DNA of 64,000 nucleotides from Saccharum officinarum (lineage: Eukaryota > Streptophyta > Magnoliopsida > Poales > Poaceae): contig CM036199.1 of assembly GCA_020631735.1 (NCBI GenBank), forward strand, positions 18,269,553 to 18,333,552, written 5' to 3'. The translations under genes were made by a program, and so were the position numbers. Shown piece after piece: positions 22,281 to 33,260 of the stretch (position 1 is the stretch's first letter; each line of letters begins with the position of its first letter). Below the pieces are notes generated by a model. The model made no database searches. It worked only from the letters and a program-made list of their open reading frames with translations, and was not told where the DNA came from.

Positions 22281-23399
22281 ATGGCGGAGATCCCGGTGAT
22301 CGACCTGCGCCTCTCCGGCTCGTCGCCCGAGGAGTCCGCGCGGCTGCGGGCCGCGTGCGAGCGCCTGGGCTGCTTCCGGGTGACCGGCCACGCCGTGCCC
22401 GCGGGGCTCCTGGCCGAGATGAAGGCCGCCGTGCGCGCGCTCTTCGATCTCCCCGACGACGCCAAGCGCCGCAACGCCGACGTCATCCCCGGCAGCGGCT
22501 ACGTGCCGCCCAGCGCCGCCAACCCGCTCTACGAGGCCTTCGGGCTCCTCGACGCCGCCGCGCCCGCCGACGTCGACGCCTTCTGCGCGCGCCTCGACGC
22601 GCCGCCCCACGTCAGGTCCGTTGGTCACACTCACACGTGCCGCACAGAAAAATCGCGCCTTTTCATGGTCCTTTCCTTTGCCCCGACGCCCGAGGGGCAG
22701 GCGGCAGTCTCCGCCCCTAATTTGGTCTCAATCCGTTGCGCAGGGAGACCGTCAAGACCTACGCGGAGAAGATGCACGACGTGATCGTTGGCGTCGCCGG
22801 CGAGCTGGCCTCCAGCCTGGGGCTGGAGGAGCACTCGTTCCAGGACTGGCCGTGCCAGTTCCGCATCAACCGGTACAACTACACGCAGGAGACGGTGGGC
22901 TCCTCCGGCGTGCAGACCCACACGGACTCGGGCTTCCTCACCGTGCTCCAGGAGGACGAGTGCGTCGGCGGCCTCGAGGTGCTGGACCCGGCCACCGGCG
23001 AGTTCGTGCCCGTGGACCCCGTCGCGGGCTCCTTCGTCGTCAACATCGGCGACGTCGGCACGGTACGGTACCCACACGTCTCCGTACGTAGTCCTGTGGC
23101 CGAATCCGCGGCGCGCCGTGGTTTTTGACGCTGAGCGTCTCTTGCGTTTCCTCCAGGCGTGGAGCAACGGGAGGCTGCACAACGTGAAGCACCGGGTGCG
23201 GTGCGTCGCGCCCGTGCCGCGCATCTCCATCGCCATGTTCCTGCTCGCGCCCAAGGACGACGGCGTGAGCGCCCCGGAGGCGTTCGTGGACGTGGACCAC
23301 CCGCGCCGGTACAAGGCGTTCAACTACGACGACTACCGGAGGCTCCGGCTGTCCACCGGTGAGCGCGCAGGCGAGGCGCTCGCGCGGATGGCGGCGTGA
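22281..23399 (+). CDS. DAO: 2-oxoglutarate/Fe(II) dioxygenase for auxin oxidation (DAO)
   Basis: Exons 22281-22615, 22744-23062 and 23157-23399 (CAG|GTCCG...CGCAG|GG; ACG|GTACGG...CTCCAG|GC), 298 aa. The protein follows rice DAO closely from end to end. DAO is a cytosolic enzyme that oxidises indole-3-acetic acid (and, in Arabidopsis, its amino-acid conjugates) to the inactive 2-oxindole form, using 2-oxoglutarate and O2. Visible signatures: an N-terminal DIOX_N region (EIPVIDLRL ... LGCFRVTGHAVP), iron ligands HTD in QTHTDSGF, a distal His in NGRLHNVKHRV, and the 2-oxoglutarate Arg in PRISIAMF. The length is normal and all ligands are present, so it should be active. The first exon is very GC-rich. 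Other 2OG oxygenases such as GA 2-oxidases are less likely because the N-terminal third is DAO-specific. Confidence 0.93.
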
Positions 23400-23606
23400 C
23401 GTGGTCACGTGGTGGAGCTGAAAATTGGAAGCCGACAGCGACAAGCCGTTAATTATAGGCATATACGCATACGCCTACACGAGTAGAAGTTTTCCGTATC
23501 GGCTCTGGTTGAGCCGTTGTATTAACGTGTGGGGAGAAGGATAACTATCGTGGCGCCATGTGAATTGCCATGGAATCTGATCGATAAAATCTGGAAACAC
23601 TTGCAA

Positions 23607-23849
23607 GGCCCTGTTCAGTTTTAAAAAATTTTACAGAATTTTTCAAGATTTTCCGTCACATCGAATCTTTAGACACATACATGAAGCATTAAATATAAAT
23701 AAAAAATAAAATTAATTACACAGTTTAGACGAAATGAACGAGACGAATCTTTTAAGCCTAATTAGACCATGATTGAACACTAATTATTAAATAACGACGA
23801 AAATCGCTACAGTATCATTTTGAAAAAAAAAATGAACTGAACCGGCCCC
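23607..23849. mobile_element. MITE, GGCC-TGTT-CAGTT family
   Basis: Starts GGCCCTGTTCAGTTTT and ends as its inverse (GAACTGAACCGGCC). The core carries AGACGAATCTTTTAAGCCTAATTAG, shared in shorter words with copies at 24044, 25849, 26130, 31252 and 58082. It lies about 200 bp beyond DAO. Confidence 0.7.
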
Positions 23850-24043
23850 AAGTCTGGCACACCGCACACGTGCGGCTATGGACACACACGGCGATCTCTA
23901 TGGTTCATATATTACTTCATACAGGAAAAACAGAGTTTTAGAGGATTTTTTTTATGCCAGCCATCAAAAGCCACGCCACTTGTGCGGCAGTACGTGGCGA
24001 GCCACTCGCCACAGTGTCACGATGTCAGTTGTTGTTAGTCTCA

Positions 24044-24268
24044 GGGCCTGTTTAGTTCAATTTTTTTTGCAAAAAATTACTGTAGCATTTTCGTTTTTAT
24101 TTAGTAATTAGTGTCCACTCATGAACTAACTAGGCTTAAAAGATTCGTCTCGTGATTTACAACTAAACTGTATTATTTTTTATCTATATTTAATGCTCCA
24201 TGCATATGTCTAAAAATTTGTTACTGTAGTTTTTTTGGAAAAAAATTTGGGAATAAACATACCCTTAC
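24044..24268. mobile_element. MITE, same family, opposite orientation of core
   Basis: Begins GGGCCTGTTTAGTTCAA and contains AGGCTTAAAAGATTCGTCTC and TTTAATGCTCCATGCAT. The right end is decayed (near ATACCCTTAC). Confidence 0.65.
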
Positions 24269-24308
24269 TTTGGTGAATGCTAGCTTGACACGTACCCCAT
24301 CTATCATA

Positions 24309-24780
24309 CTTCCTCCGTTTCATAACGACTGTCGTTTTTTTACTTTTAGTCCATGTTTGGTTCATAAATATTAAAGTTTAACTCCTATCACATCAATATT
24401 ACGGCAAATGCATGGAGTACTAAATGTAGACTAATTACATGTATGTCGGCACAGATTAGGAGTAATTTACGAGACGAATCTATTAAGCCTAATTAGTCCA
24501 AAATTAGAAACTTTTTATCGAATAAGACGAAAGTGCTACAATGTTTGTTAAACTTTAACACCTCTAACAAACAGACCCTTAGACTTCTTATTTGACAATT
24601 CGTTTTATTAAATTTTTGTATATAAATATTATTTATTTTGTTATGACTTATTTTATCATTAGAGACACTTTAATAATAATTTATTTATTTTATTATTTGC
24701 ATAAAAATTTTAAATAAAATGAACGGTCAAACTAGAAGTCTAAAAATAAAAAAATGTCACTTTCAATAGGACGAAGGGAG
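24309..24780. mobile_element. Stowaway-like MITE with a second MITE nested inside
   Basis: The ends are TTCCTCCGTTTC (left) and, inverted, CTCCCTTCGTCC (right), flanked by TA. The interior from about 24350 to 24593 is a separate element of the TTTGGTTCAT...AACAGACCCTT type with its own AGACGAATCTATTAAGCC core. Confidence 0.68.
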
Positions 24781-25686
24781 TATGTCCTTTATCGATTATA
24801 CAAAACTGTGATTAACAACTTGGATAAAGTCAGAAGGAGCTTTGCGGGCTTGGTACCAAGGACCTTAGGAAACTGAACATAAGTATGCTATGTAAATCAT
24901 GGCGGAGGATTATCGAGAGCATGGTTGATGGCAAGACATAACTAAGGCCAAGTACTTGCAGTGCAGTGATGCTTTGAAACACAAACAAAGATGATTCCAC
25001 TGTTTGGCGCACTGTACATATTAAATAATGCTCAACACTGGCGCCAGCCCCTCCCAGGTGTTTTATTCTTGCAAGCAAATTTTGGTGCAAAACCCAGCCC
25101 GTAACTGTAAATTTGACAAATTCACATCAGTAGAACCAATGCTATTTTATTTCTTGGTAACGTGCAACAGTAAAAAAAACTCATAATCAAGCACTAGAAA
25201 AATTCAGAAGTTGTGGTATGTTTTACTACTCATGTTGTGTCCGATAATTTTTACTCTCGCAGATTAAGCATATTCTATCAAAAACAAAAAGGGTTATCCT
25301 GCAGCTGCAGATGATGCTCAAGAAGTAATTATATTACTTTTTGCAAACAGTTTTGATGATGTGATTTTAGTTCACATATTATCCATGATTTCATAAATCA
25401 ATGTGAAGCGAGTAGTAAACAATTGTTTTTTTAACCATTGCATTTGAAATTTGATGTTTGAGCAAAACTTTGGATGCGCTGGTCAGTATCAAAGTAATTC
25501 TTTGGATGACGCTTGAGTGGTAAATATTCGATTTTCACAAACATGATTAGTGATTTAAAATCTCTGAATAAAGTAGTAATTAGTCAGATTCATACTGACT
25601 ATGGATAACATGTATTTGAATCCATTGCATCTAGCTTGACTTACTTGGGCTAACTGACCTTCATATTAAACTTGGCTTGGCTTATT

Positions 25687-25711
25687 GGGGGGGGGGGGGG
25701 GGGGGGGGGGG
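25687..25711 (+). repeat. poly(G) tract, 25 G
   Basis: 25 consecutive G in an AT-rich intergenic region. Nothing else of note lies within 100 bp. It may be partly a base-calling artefact. Confidence 0.9.
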
Positions 25712-25848
25712 ATGAGATAGTTCTGGAGTGAGGCCATTTATGCTTAGTTGGTAATACCACTTTCTACTTCTGTCAAATGATGCCAATTTGTTAGTTTGCA
25801 TTCTGTATGGTGTAAAGTTTGCTTTTCGTGCTCTGGCTTGAGACCGAA

Positions 25849-26092
25849 GGCTAGTTTAGTTCCTGAAATATTTTGCGAAATGCAACTATAGCACTTTTCG
25901 TTGTTATTTGGTAATTAGTGTTCAATCATGGCTTAATTAGGCTTAAAAGATTCGTCTCGTCCATTTCATCTAAACTGTGTAATTAGTTTTATTTTTTTAT
26001 CTATATTTAATGCTCCATGCATGTGTCTAAAGATTCGATGTGACGGAGAATGTATTGTTTTTTCGCAAAATATTTTGGAACTATACCAGGGC
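25849..26092. mobile_element. MITE, TAGTTCC...GGAACTA type
   Basis: Inverted ends (TTTAGTTCCTGAAATATTTTG against CAAAATATTTTGGAACTA) around the shared core GGCTTAAAAGATTCGTCTCG. Confidence 0.68.
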
Positions 26093-26129
26093 TGAGAACT
26101 TGCAAACTGAAAGATGGTGTAGACTGTGT

Positions 26130-26374
26130 TTAGTTCACCAAATTTGAAGTGTCAAAATACACTGCAGTGATATTGTAGCATTTCGTTTATATTTAATAAT
26201 AATTGTCCAACCGTTGACTAATTAGGCTCAAAACGTTCGTCTCACAAAGTGCAACCAAACTGTGCAATTAGTTTTTGATTCATCTACATTTAGTACTTCA
26301 TGCATGTATCACAAATTTAATGTAACAGAAAATCTTCTTTTTGTATAGCGTATTTTTTGAGCAACTAAACACAG
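26130..26374. mobile_element. MITE, TGTGTTTAGTT...AACTAAACACAG type
   Basis: Inverted ends CTGTGTTTAGTTCACC and GCAACTAAACACAG. The core GGCTCAAAACGTTCGTCTC is a diverged version of the family motif. It lies about 230 bp upstream of the THA8-like start codon. Confidence 0.68.
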
Positions 26375-26606
26375 CCGTAATGTTTGCCTTTCATGCTCTG
26401 AGGCTCTGAGCCTTCGTGTATTTTTGTCTTTTTGTTTCTGAACCCATCCGGAATTGCAACCCTACGTTTAATTTTTCATGTATATGTTTAAAGATTTGAT
26501 GTGATAGGTGTAAGAGGAAATATTTTAGGTTGGGGTGGGGAAGTGAACAAGGCCACTATCGAACTTGAGTTCTCGACCCGAGGGCCAGAGGCAGAGGCAG
26601 ACGGCG

Positions 26607-29052
26607 ATGCTCTCCTCACCCGCATACTCACCATTCCGGCTACCCCCTACCCGTTATGGCGCTCGCCGGAGGAGCGCGGCCGCCGCGACCATCACGATGC
26701 GGGACCGGAGCAAGAACCGGAAGCCGACGCAGCGAGGGCGGTACCTCAGCACCGAGGCCATCCAGGCTGTCCAGTCCCTCAAGCGCGCCGCGCTCCGCCG
26801 CGTCCCCGCCGCGTCCGCCGCTGCCGCGGTGGAGCCCAAGCTGCGACGCCTCCTCAAGGCGGACATGGTCGCCGTCTTCCGCGAGCTCGCCGCGCAGGGC
26901 GAGGCCCTCTTGGCCCTCCAGGTACGCGGTGCTATGTCCACTTGCTGCTTCACCGACAGCCGCACGAAGCGAGTGGGAATGGCCTTGGTGGCTATTTGGG
27001 CGTTGCAAGGCAAATTCTTCGCCATATTCTGTTGATCAATTGCCTGTGAATACGTAGATTAGCATCTAATTTGTAAAATCATTAATTCCTGGGGTACCCT
27101 AATTCCTGTCATGGGGTTGTGGCTTGTGCCATCCAGGGCTAATTTGACCATGGTGCAGTCAGTCTCTACAATAACCTTGTGAATCCACAAGTGATTAGCT
27201 GCCTTGACTCCGGCCATACATGCCAGCAGTTCAGCATGAAAAGCGTCCTTTTTTCTTTTTTTGAGATTATGAAAAGCGTTCTTGAGGTGCCTCAGTTTAC
27301 CCACACCTGCCTGGACAACCTCCCCGTCTGTATCACAAAGCCCAATCCTCCCATTCCGGAATTGCAGTCATATGCCCCATCTGTATTTATCTTGACAGTG
27401 TGCTCCCATGTCTGTTTCAGCCTTCGTGTTCTTTTTAATTCTTTCTCCATGATGCTCAAGAACTCATCAGTTTGCAAAGTGACAATATACGCTGTCTCAC
27501 TAGGTTCGCGTCTCCTTTCTCCCTCTGTGACTCTATTTCTTCCAGTCCACCAATGCCATAGCAAATTGACAATGAGTACTTGGTCCCTCTCCTTTAGCCT
27601 CCAGATATATTCTAGAACATGTTTTGGAGATATCTGCTCTGCAAGAGAGGTCCTGCTGCCCTCCATTCCAAGTTCTTGCCAGAGCCTTTAGACATATTTG
27701 CACTTGAAGAACAAATGATCACCAGCTTCAGTATGTACAATTCGTGTCCTCCTTTTGACCCCTCTCCTGACGAGAGTGGCTTGCATGACAAGAGTGTTGT
27801 ATGCCATTCTCCATAAAAAATGCTTGATCTTCCCTGGACATTTAGTCACCCACAGTTGCTTCCAGAAATTCTCGTCTGTTATCCCTCCTTGTACTGAATT
27901 AGCGTCCCCACTCCGACTGGTTTGCTGCATATGTGCTCTCTGAACCTTGTGAGCTGATTGGACAGAGAACAAGCCCTTACTATCATAGTGCAATGCCAAG
28001 ACGTCATCCACTTCCATGTGGACTGGAATGGAGAGAATTGCCTCAGTGTCTTCAGGCCAGAAGGTCTGCAATTAAATTTCGATCCCATTCCCCGGTTGTT
28101 GGGTCAATTAGCTCATCCACTCGGGCTAAGAGATTTCTTCCTCTTGGTGTAACTGGTTTGCGCGACCAGTCCCTTGGCAGCCTAGGATCAGACCAAATCC
28201 TTGTATTCGTGCCACTGCGGACTCTCCAAATGACACCATTTTTTAACACCTGCAGCCCTCATAGGATACTGAAGCATGTCTTAATGCTCAAGGAGATAAC
28301 AAATTTGAGAACAATGGTTTAGCTAAAACCTGTCAGCCTTTGTAAACTACTCCAAAAAGATGTGTACCCGATATAGTTGTTTATAAACCTCATTTCCATT
28401 ATATATATGTGCTGCATTTCTAGTCTAAGTAACCAATTACCACCCATTTATGAACTTCTAATTTCTTGTAGTTATACCTTTTTAATGTTAGCTTCTGTAA
28501 ATGGCCTTTTAGGGGAGATACTGGGTACATATTCCTCGTAAGTTTTGTCATCTATTTCCACTCTTCCTAGTTCTTACTCTGCTGTTATATGCATATTAGG
28601 ATAACTAGACTAGATGGTGCTACTGCTGACAAGTTGAAACTGGATAGGTCTTTGAGGAGATTCGGAAGGAGCATTGGTACAAGCCTAGGTTACTTTGGTA
28701 TGTAGATCTTGTTACAGTGCTTGCAAGCAAAGGTCTGCGGATTGAGGTCGACAAAGCCTGTTCATATCTGAAGAGGGAACAATTGGAGCCTGACACTGAA
28801 GGTTTCAACCTGCTTCTGAAGACACTCCTAGATTCTGGGTTCACACAATTAACAATGGACTGTTTCCGTCTAATGAAATTGTGGGACAGTGATCCTGACA
28901 GGATAACATATACAATACTGATCAAAGGTCTTGAATCCCTAGGAAAGATGGAGCTATCTGCTGGTATTCGGTTGGAGGCAGAAAATGATTACGGTTCCTT
29001 GGACTTCCTCGATGAAGTGGAGGTCGATGAGGCTTGCAGAAGTAGTTCTTAA
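26607..29052 (+). CDS. THA8-like short PPR protein, organelle targeted
   Basis: Two exons, 26607-26921 and 28648-29052 (CTCCAG|GTACGC ... GATAG|GTCTTT, phase 0), 239 aa. The N-terminal 40 residues are rich in S, A, R and P and look like a transit peptide. Then comes KNRKPTQRGRYLSTEAIQAV, the hallmark start of the THA8 / THA8-like family, then LRRLLKADMVAVFRELAAQ. Exon 2 opens VFEEIRKEHWYKP and carries PPR-type helices (EPDTEGFNLLLKTLLD, DPDRITYTILIKGLE). THA8 is a small RNA-binding PPR protein needed for splicing of chloroplast group II introns; THA8L members act in organelles. The start is chosen as the first ATG before the transit-like region. The 1.7-kb intron holds a LINE fragment in the opposite direction. 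The length and splice phase argue for an intact gene. Confidence 0.87.
27059..28270 (-). mobile_element. LINE fragment in the THA8-like intron (zinc-binding RT tail and RNase H)
   Basis: Minus-strand blocks in order: DLIADLL-type linker (28249-28052); a zf-RVT region with FWKQLWVTKCPGKIKHFLWRMAYNTL (28071-27688); and an RNase H piece with VKINTDGAYDCNSGMGGLGFV and AFHAELLACMAGVKAA (27666-27059). Frame breaks separate the blocks. The RT catalytic part is absent, so it is dead. Confidence 0.85.
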
Positions 29053-29585
29053 CAGGATGGGTCAATCTTGTTCTTTGATCCAACCAGCAGGAGTAACACT
29101 TTCTGAAGTTTAGAATGAGATTGTACAGAATCTTGGTAAACAATTCATTCCTAGATATTATATGCAATTTTAGAAATTAGAAAAGCAGAACTTATTGCAG
29201 ACTACTAATGTCTAGCTGTTTGTTATTGTATCCAAAAATCTTGAAGGGCTACCTGCAGTTTTGTCTGTACATACTTAACTTGATTTTTGTGTGAGAGGTT
29301 ACCTGTGTGGCTGTCTAATCATACTGTTATTCCCTGAAATATAGTGGCATTACTGTTTTCTCTTCGCAAAACTGCATTTATTTTTATGTGTAAATGTTTA
29401 CATACCTCCAGAGAATATAGGCCACAAAGTTGCACCCGGATGGCAGATTCAGAACATGAGAACAAATTATACAGACTCGGATTTAACTTTTAGGATAGCG
29501 TATGTGTAAAAGCACAAGCTAAGTGATATTTCCTGGAGTACTATTCATTTATAGTGTGTTCAGATTCCCAATTCTGTCTTCAAGG

Positions 29586-29702
29586 TAATGTGGTAAGACA
29601 GAGGATTACTCAACTTTTTCTTGGTAGCCATTTGGACGCAACATGAAGGATGGTGGAATGTGGTAAGACAGAGGATTACTCAACTTTTTCTTGGTAGCCA
29701 TC
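29586..29702. repeat. 70-bp-spaced tandem repeat downstream of NAC gene 1
   Basis: A run of about 45 bp from AATGTGGTAAGACAGAGG to TTTTTCTTGGTAGCCAT occurs at 29586 and again at 29656, with CAACATGAAGGATGG between. It is absent from the partner copy, so it arose after the segmental duplication. Confidence 0.88.
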
Positions 29703-29847
29703 CTGAGAAAGCCAACCCATCTACGAAACACGAAGAATCTACAAAAACAGAGTCTGCTAGTCTCTATCCGCATCAAATCTGAAATCTGAACCGCATGCAA
29801 CTGCTCCCCAGGGCTTGTCGCTACGGCGTGATGCACATGCACACCTG

Positions 29848-30579
29848 TCATGCATTGGGGGCGGCGGCCGCATCTCCCACCGTGATCACGACCGGTCCAA
29901 TCTCCTCCTCCTCATCCTCCTCATCGTCGTTCATGCCGCCGTTGCCGTAGTAGTCCACCGCCGGCTCCTCCTCTGGGATCACCTGGTTCCAGACCTTCCA
30001 GATCACCAGGCCCTTGGCGTCGGGGTGGAACACGACACCGCGGAAGCGGGGCGCGGTCTCCTTGAGGCGGAACTCCTTCATCCTCCACACCGTCTTCTTG
30101 CTGCGGGCCCCGGCCTCGTGGAACGCGAACCTGCGGCGGAACGCGTAGACCTGCCCGTCGCGGCCGATGTACTCCTTGTCGCCGCCGCCGTACCGCCGCC
30201 AGCACCCGCCCGCCGCCACGTCCCGGACGTCGTCGTCCTCGTCCTCGTCGCCGCCCTCCGCCGCGCCGATTCCTCCTCCCGCGCCCGCGGGCCGCGTGGC
30301 GAAGAAGTAGGCCCAGACATGGCCGTGCAGGCCCCTGTTGCGGCGCGGGAACGGGAGCGCCTCCGGCCGCACGGCGTAGACGTCGACGCCGTCGGCGACA
30401 GTGTCCCCGTAAGGGTCCTTGATGGCGCCACCGCGCGCCCTGGCGATGAGGTAGCTCTTGAGGAGGCTGCGGGCCTTGGGATGGAAGACGTAGCCGGCGG
30501 GCAGCTCCGAGATGGGCCGCGGCACCCTGTCCGGAGCCTGCTGGACGGGAGGAGTGGTGTCTTCCGGCGTCTGCGCCAT
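29848..30579 (-). CDS. divergent NAC-domain-like protein, copy 1 (intact)
   Basis: 243 aa, single exon, ATG in a good context (GCCATGG...). NAC subdomain features are recognisable but diverged: LPAGYVFHPKARSLLKSYL (subdomain A), VYAVRPEALPFPRR, then GGCWRRYGGGDKEYIG and FRRRFAFHEAGARSKKTVWRMKEFRL (equivalents of subdomains D/E). A second unit, VVFHPDAKGLVIWKVWNQV, follows, then an acidic tail (DDEEDEEEE). It lacks introns and the usual long transcriptional activation region. It is a candidate DNA-binding or dimerising regulator; target and role are unknown. Its paralogue lies about 7.6 kb to the right. Grass genomes hold tandem clusters of such NAC-like genes. Confidence 0.8.
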   Translation of the reverse strand: MAQTPEDTTPPVQQAPDRVPRPISELPAGYVFHPKARSLLKSYLIARARGGAIKDPYGDTVADGVDVYAVRPEALPFPRRNRGLHGHVWAYFFATRPAGAGGGIGAAEGGDEDEDDDVRDVAAGGCWRRYGGGDKEYIGRDGQVYAFRRRFAFHEAGARSKKTVWRMKEFRLKETAPRFRGVVFHPDAKGLVIWKVWNQVIPEEEPAVDYYGNGGMNDDEEDEEEEIGPVVITVGDAAAAPNA

Positions 30580-30724
30580 GGATGGATCGCGCCCGCGCAG
30601 GACTTGTCCCTCGGTATCAGACTTTCAGGGGGTGTTAGGTTGCTGTGCGATTTTTTTTTTTTGTCACGTCGAACGTTAGTTTTATGTAACGTTGGAAGGG
30701 GTGTTCCCAATAAAAAAATTATTT

Positions 30725-30979
30725 TTTTATTTTAAATTATAAGATATTCTATGAATTTTGAAGAGTCAAAATATCTTAAGTTTGACCAAAATTATAGAGA
30801 AAATTACAAAAAATTATAACATCAAATAGGTATACTATAAAAATATAATTAATAAAGAATCTAACCATACTTAATTGGTGTTGTATATATTATTATCTTA
30901 TTATATAAATTTAGTTAAACTTGAGATTCTTTGACTCTCCAAGATTCTTGAAATGCATTATAATTTGGGATGGAGGGAG
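30725..30979. mobile_element. Stowaway-like MITE upstream of NAC copy 1
   Basis: Ends in TTTGGGATGGAGGGAG followed by TA. Internal sequence (GAGTCAAAATATCTTAAGTT, GTATACTATAAAAATATAATTAAT) is the inverse of the MITE at 37081-37300. The left end is eroded. Confidence 0.7.
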
Positions 30980-31251
30980 TAATTATATAACTCGTCTGAA
31001 AACCGCGAGTCAAATTTACTAACTGTAATTAATCTGTCATTAACACATGTACTGTAGCACAACAGTGTTAAATCATTGATTAATTAGGCTTAAAAAATTT
31101 ATCTCGTAAATTTATCGCAATCTACGTAAATAGTTATTTTTTCGTCTACATTTAATACTCCATGTATGTATCAAACATCTGACGTGACGGGGTGAAAAAT
31201 TTTGGGGAGGAACTAAACAAGGCCTCATTTGGGCCGAGAATCTAAAACAGG

Positions 31252-31491
31252 CCCTTGTTTAGATTGAAGATTTTTTCAACCTGATAAATAGTACCACTTT
31301 CGTCTTATTTGACAAATATTGTCCAATCGTAGACCAACTAGGCTCAAAAGATTCATCTCGTGATTTTGAACTAAACTGTGTAATTAGATATTTTTTTTAC
31401 CTACATTTAGTACTCCATGCAAGCGGCTAAAAATTGATGTGATGGAGAGAGAGTGAAAAAACTTGGAATTTTGAGGTGATCTAAACATGGG
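31252..31491. mobile_element. MITE, GGCCC-TTGTTTAGAT type
   Basis: Starts GGCCCTTGTTTAGATTG and ends GATCTAAACATGGGCC, its inverse. The core is GGCTCAAAAGATTCATCTCG. A related but left-eroded copy precedes it at about 30985-31235. Confidence 0.68.
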
Positions 31492-31523
31492 CCAGATGAT
31501 GAAAATTTTTTGAAGGAACTCAG

Positions 31524-32465
31524 AAAAAAGTCCACATAAACTCCCTTAACTTTCGTGAAAGTCTGCTTTTCCTTGCTGAACTTTAAAATCGAGCAAAACA
31601 CATCCCTCAACTTTTAAAACCGTTCATGTTACCTCCCTACCCCAGTTATAAGCGATTTTGAAGGCAGTTTTATCTTTTTCTTTTTTTTATTTCAGCTGAA
31701 TCTTTGAAAAATCATAGTAAATTATTAAAAAAATCATAAAATAGAAAATCCAATTTTGTTGGACTCCACATGAGTAGGTCTACATAGTGAACTTATAATA
31801 CGGTATGCTTTAGTACAAAGTTTTTGTTGTAGCTTTAGATATATGCTTTTCTGTAATTAAATAGAATAATTCATAGCTGCAGTTTCTATAGTCCAATTGT
31901 GGTGAAATTTTTATGATGAGCTAATTATTGTATGCTTAAACTGTAGTAAAAATTTCATACTCATTGGATCATGTATACCTTAGTTATAGATTTTATTTAG
32001 GTTTATACTTATTAAATATAAATATGAGTATGAAATTTTTACTATAGTTCAATCATACAATAATTAGTCCACCATAAAAAATTTATCATAACTGGATTGT
32101 AGAAACTGCAGCTATGAATTATTCCAATTAATTACAGAAAAGCCTAGATCTAAAGTCACAACAAAACTTTGTACTAAAGCATATAATATTATATGTTCAC
32201 TGTGTAGATCTACTCATGTGGAGTCCAACAAAATTGAATTTTTCGTTTCATGATTTTTTTGTGATTTACTATGATTTTTCAAAGATTCAGCCGAAATAAA
32301 TAAAAAACAAAAAACAAAACCGACTTCAAAACTGCTTATAACAGAGCCAGCGAGGTAAGATGAACAATTTTAAAAGTTGAGGGAAGTGTTTTGTCCGGTT
32401 TTAGAGTTCAGGGAGGAAGAGCGAACTTTCGCGAAGGTTGAGGAAGGTAATGTGGACTTTTTTTC
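31524..32465. mobile_element. large foldback element, about 940 bp
   Basis: Two arms of about 450 bp are inverted copies meeting near 31995. The left arm starts AAAAAAGTCCACAT and the right arm ends ATGTGGACTTTTTT. Matching internal landmarks include GTTGGACTCCACATGAGTAG against CTACTCATGTGGAGTCCAAC. There is no ORF. The transcript would form a long imperfect hairpin. Confidence 0.85.
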
Positions 32466-32477
32466 CCTCGTAATTGT

Positions 32478-33260
32478 TTGTTAGCCTGTTTTTGCTCTGA
32501 GCGACCATTGCTATTGTCGGATAATGGTCAGACAAGAAGCTGGAGTAGGCCACAACCAGGTGTGCTGAAAATCAACTCTGATGGAGCTTTTTCCTCGACG
32601 ACTGGAGCAGGAGGTTGGAGATACATGATTAGAGATGATCAGGGTGCTGTCAAGAAAGCTGGAGCGGGCAGCGAACCTTTCCTCCAACATGCTTTCCACA
32701 CGCTGAACTGCTGGGGTGCTTAGAGGGCCTGAAAATGGCAGCACAACTGGGCATGGCTCATGTCGTCGTTGAAATTGATGCACAAATGGTGAAGGGCAGT
32801 GACGGAACCAGGGGGGCTAGCCATGCAAGCATAGTAAGTTCCCTTTAATACCTATGAGTTAACACCTATTTTTTATTCAATATTATGTTTTTAGTTATAA
32901 ATAGTGTATTTAAAAGTTGTTGAATCATATAATTACATATATTTTAGCACACTAAAAAAATATGATCATATTTGTTTGTCGTCAGAATCGCTGGTTCCGT
33001 CTCTGGTGAAGGGGGCTGTTGAAGTCGAGGATTACCAGCTATCATCAATGAGCGGTATTATCACTGAGATCAAGCACATGAAGGTGATGTAATTTTCCTC
33101 CTGTTGTTTTAGCTATTGTCCTCGTATTTGTAATAAGCTAGCACATGAATTTGCTTCTTTGGATTGTAAATTGCCCGGTGGTGTGCAAACTACCTGGGAC
33201 ATTGTACCTCAATCACTTGAGGATATGGTGTCCAGCGATTTAGCTGTGACAGGAGAGCAA
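32478..33260 (+). pseudogene. LINE-type RNase H domain remnant
   Basis: Reads GVLKINSDGAFSSTTGAGGW and then, after a 2-nt frame slip near 32700, EGLKMAAQLGMAHVVVEIDAQMVK. A hAT MITE (32797-33005) interrupts it. It resumes GAVEVEDYQLSSMSGIITEI, with ICNKLAHEFA further on, and ends near an A-rich tail at 33283. This is the C-terminal RNase H common to plant L1-type LINEs. Confidence 0.78.
32797..33005. mobile_element. hAT-type MITE, 209 bp, 8-bp target duplication
   Basis: Ends CAGTGACGGAACCAG and, inverted, CAGAGACGGAACCAG (one mismatch in 15). Direct flanks GTGAAGGG at 32789-32796 and 33006-33013. Removing it with one flank rejoins the RNase H frame, which confirms the insertion. Confidence 0.93.

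Larger units (their letters stand above)
29443..30600. repeat. segmental duplication, copy 1 (partner 36962-38430)
   Basis: Both copies run from GGCAGATTCAGAACATGA through the shared TTTAACTTTT...AGGATAGC stretch, then CTTGGTAGCC, then the NAC-like gene. Copy 2 has gained a Stowaway-like MITE at 37081-37300. Confidence 0.8.

Noticed and set aside
22631..23323. 230-codon minus-strand ORF over DAO
   Set aside because: Antisense shadow of DAO exons and crosses its introns.
30078..30735. Overlapping long ORFs on both strands at NAC copy 1
   Set aside because: Only the minus-strand frame 30579-29848 carries NAC-like motifs; the rest are GC-rich shadows.
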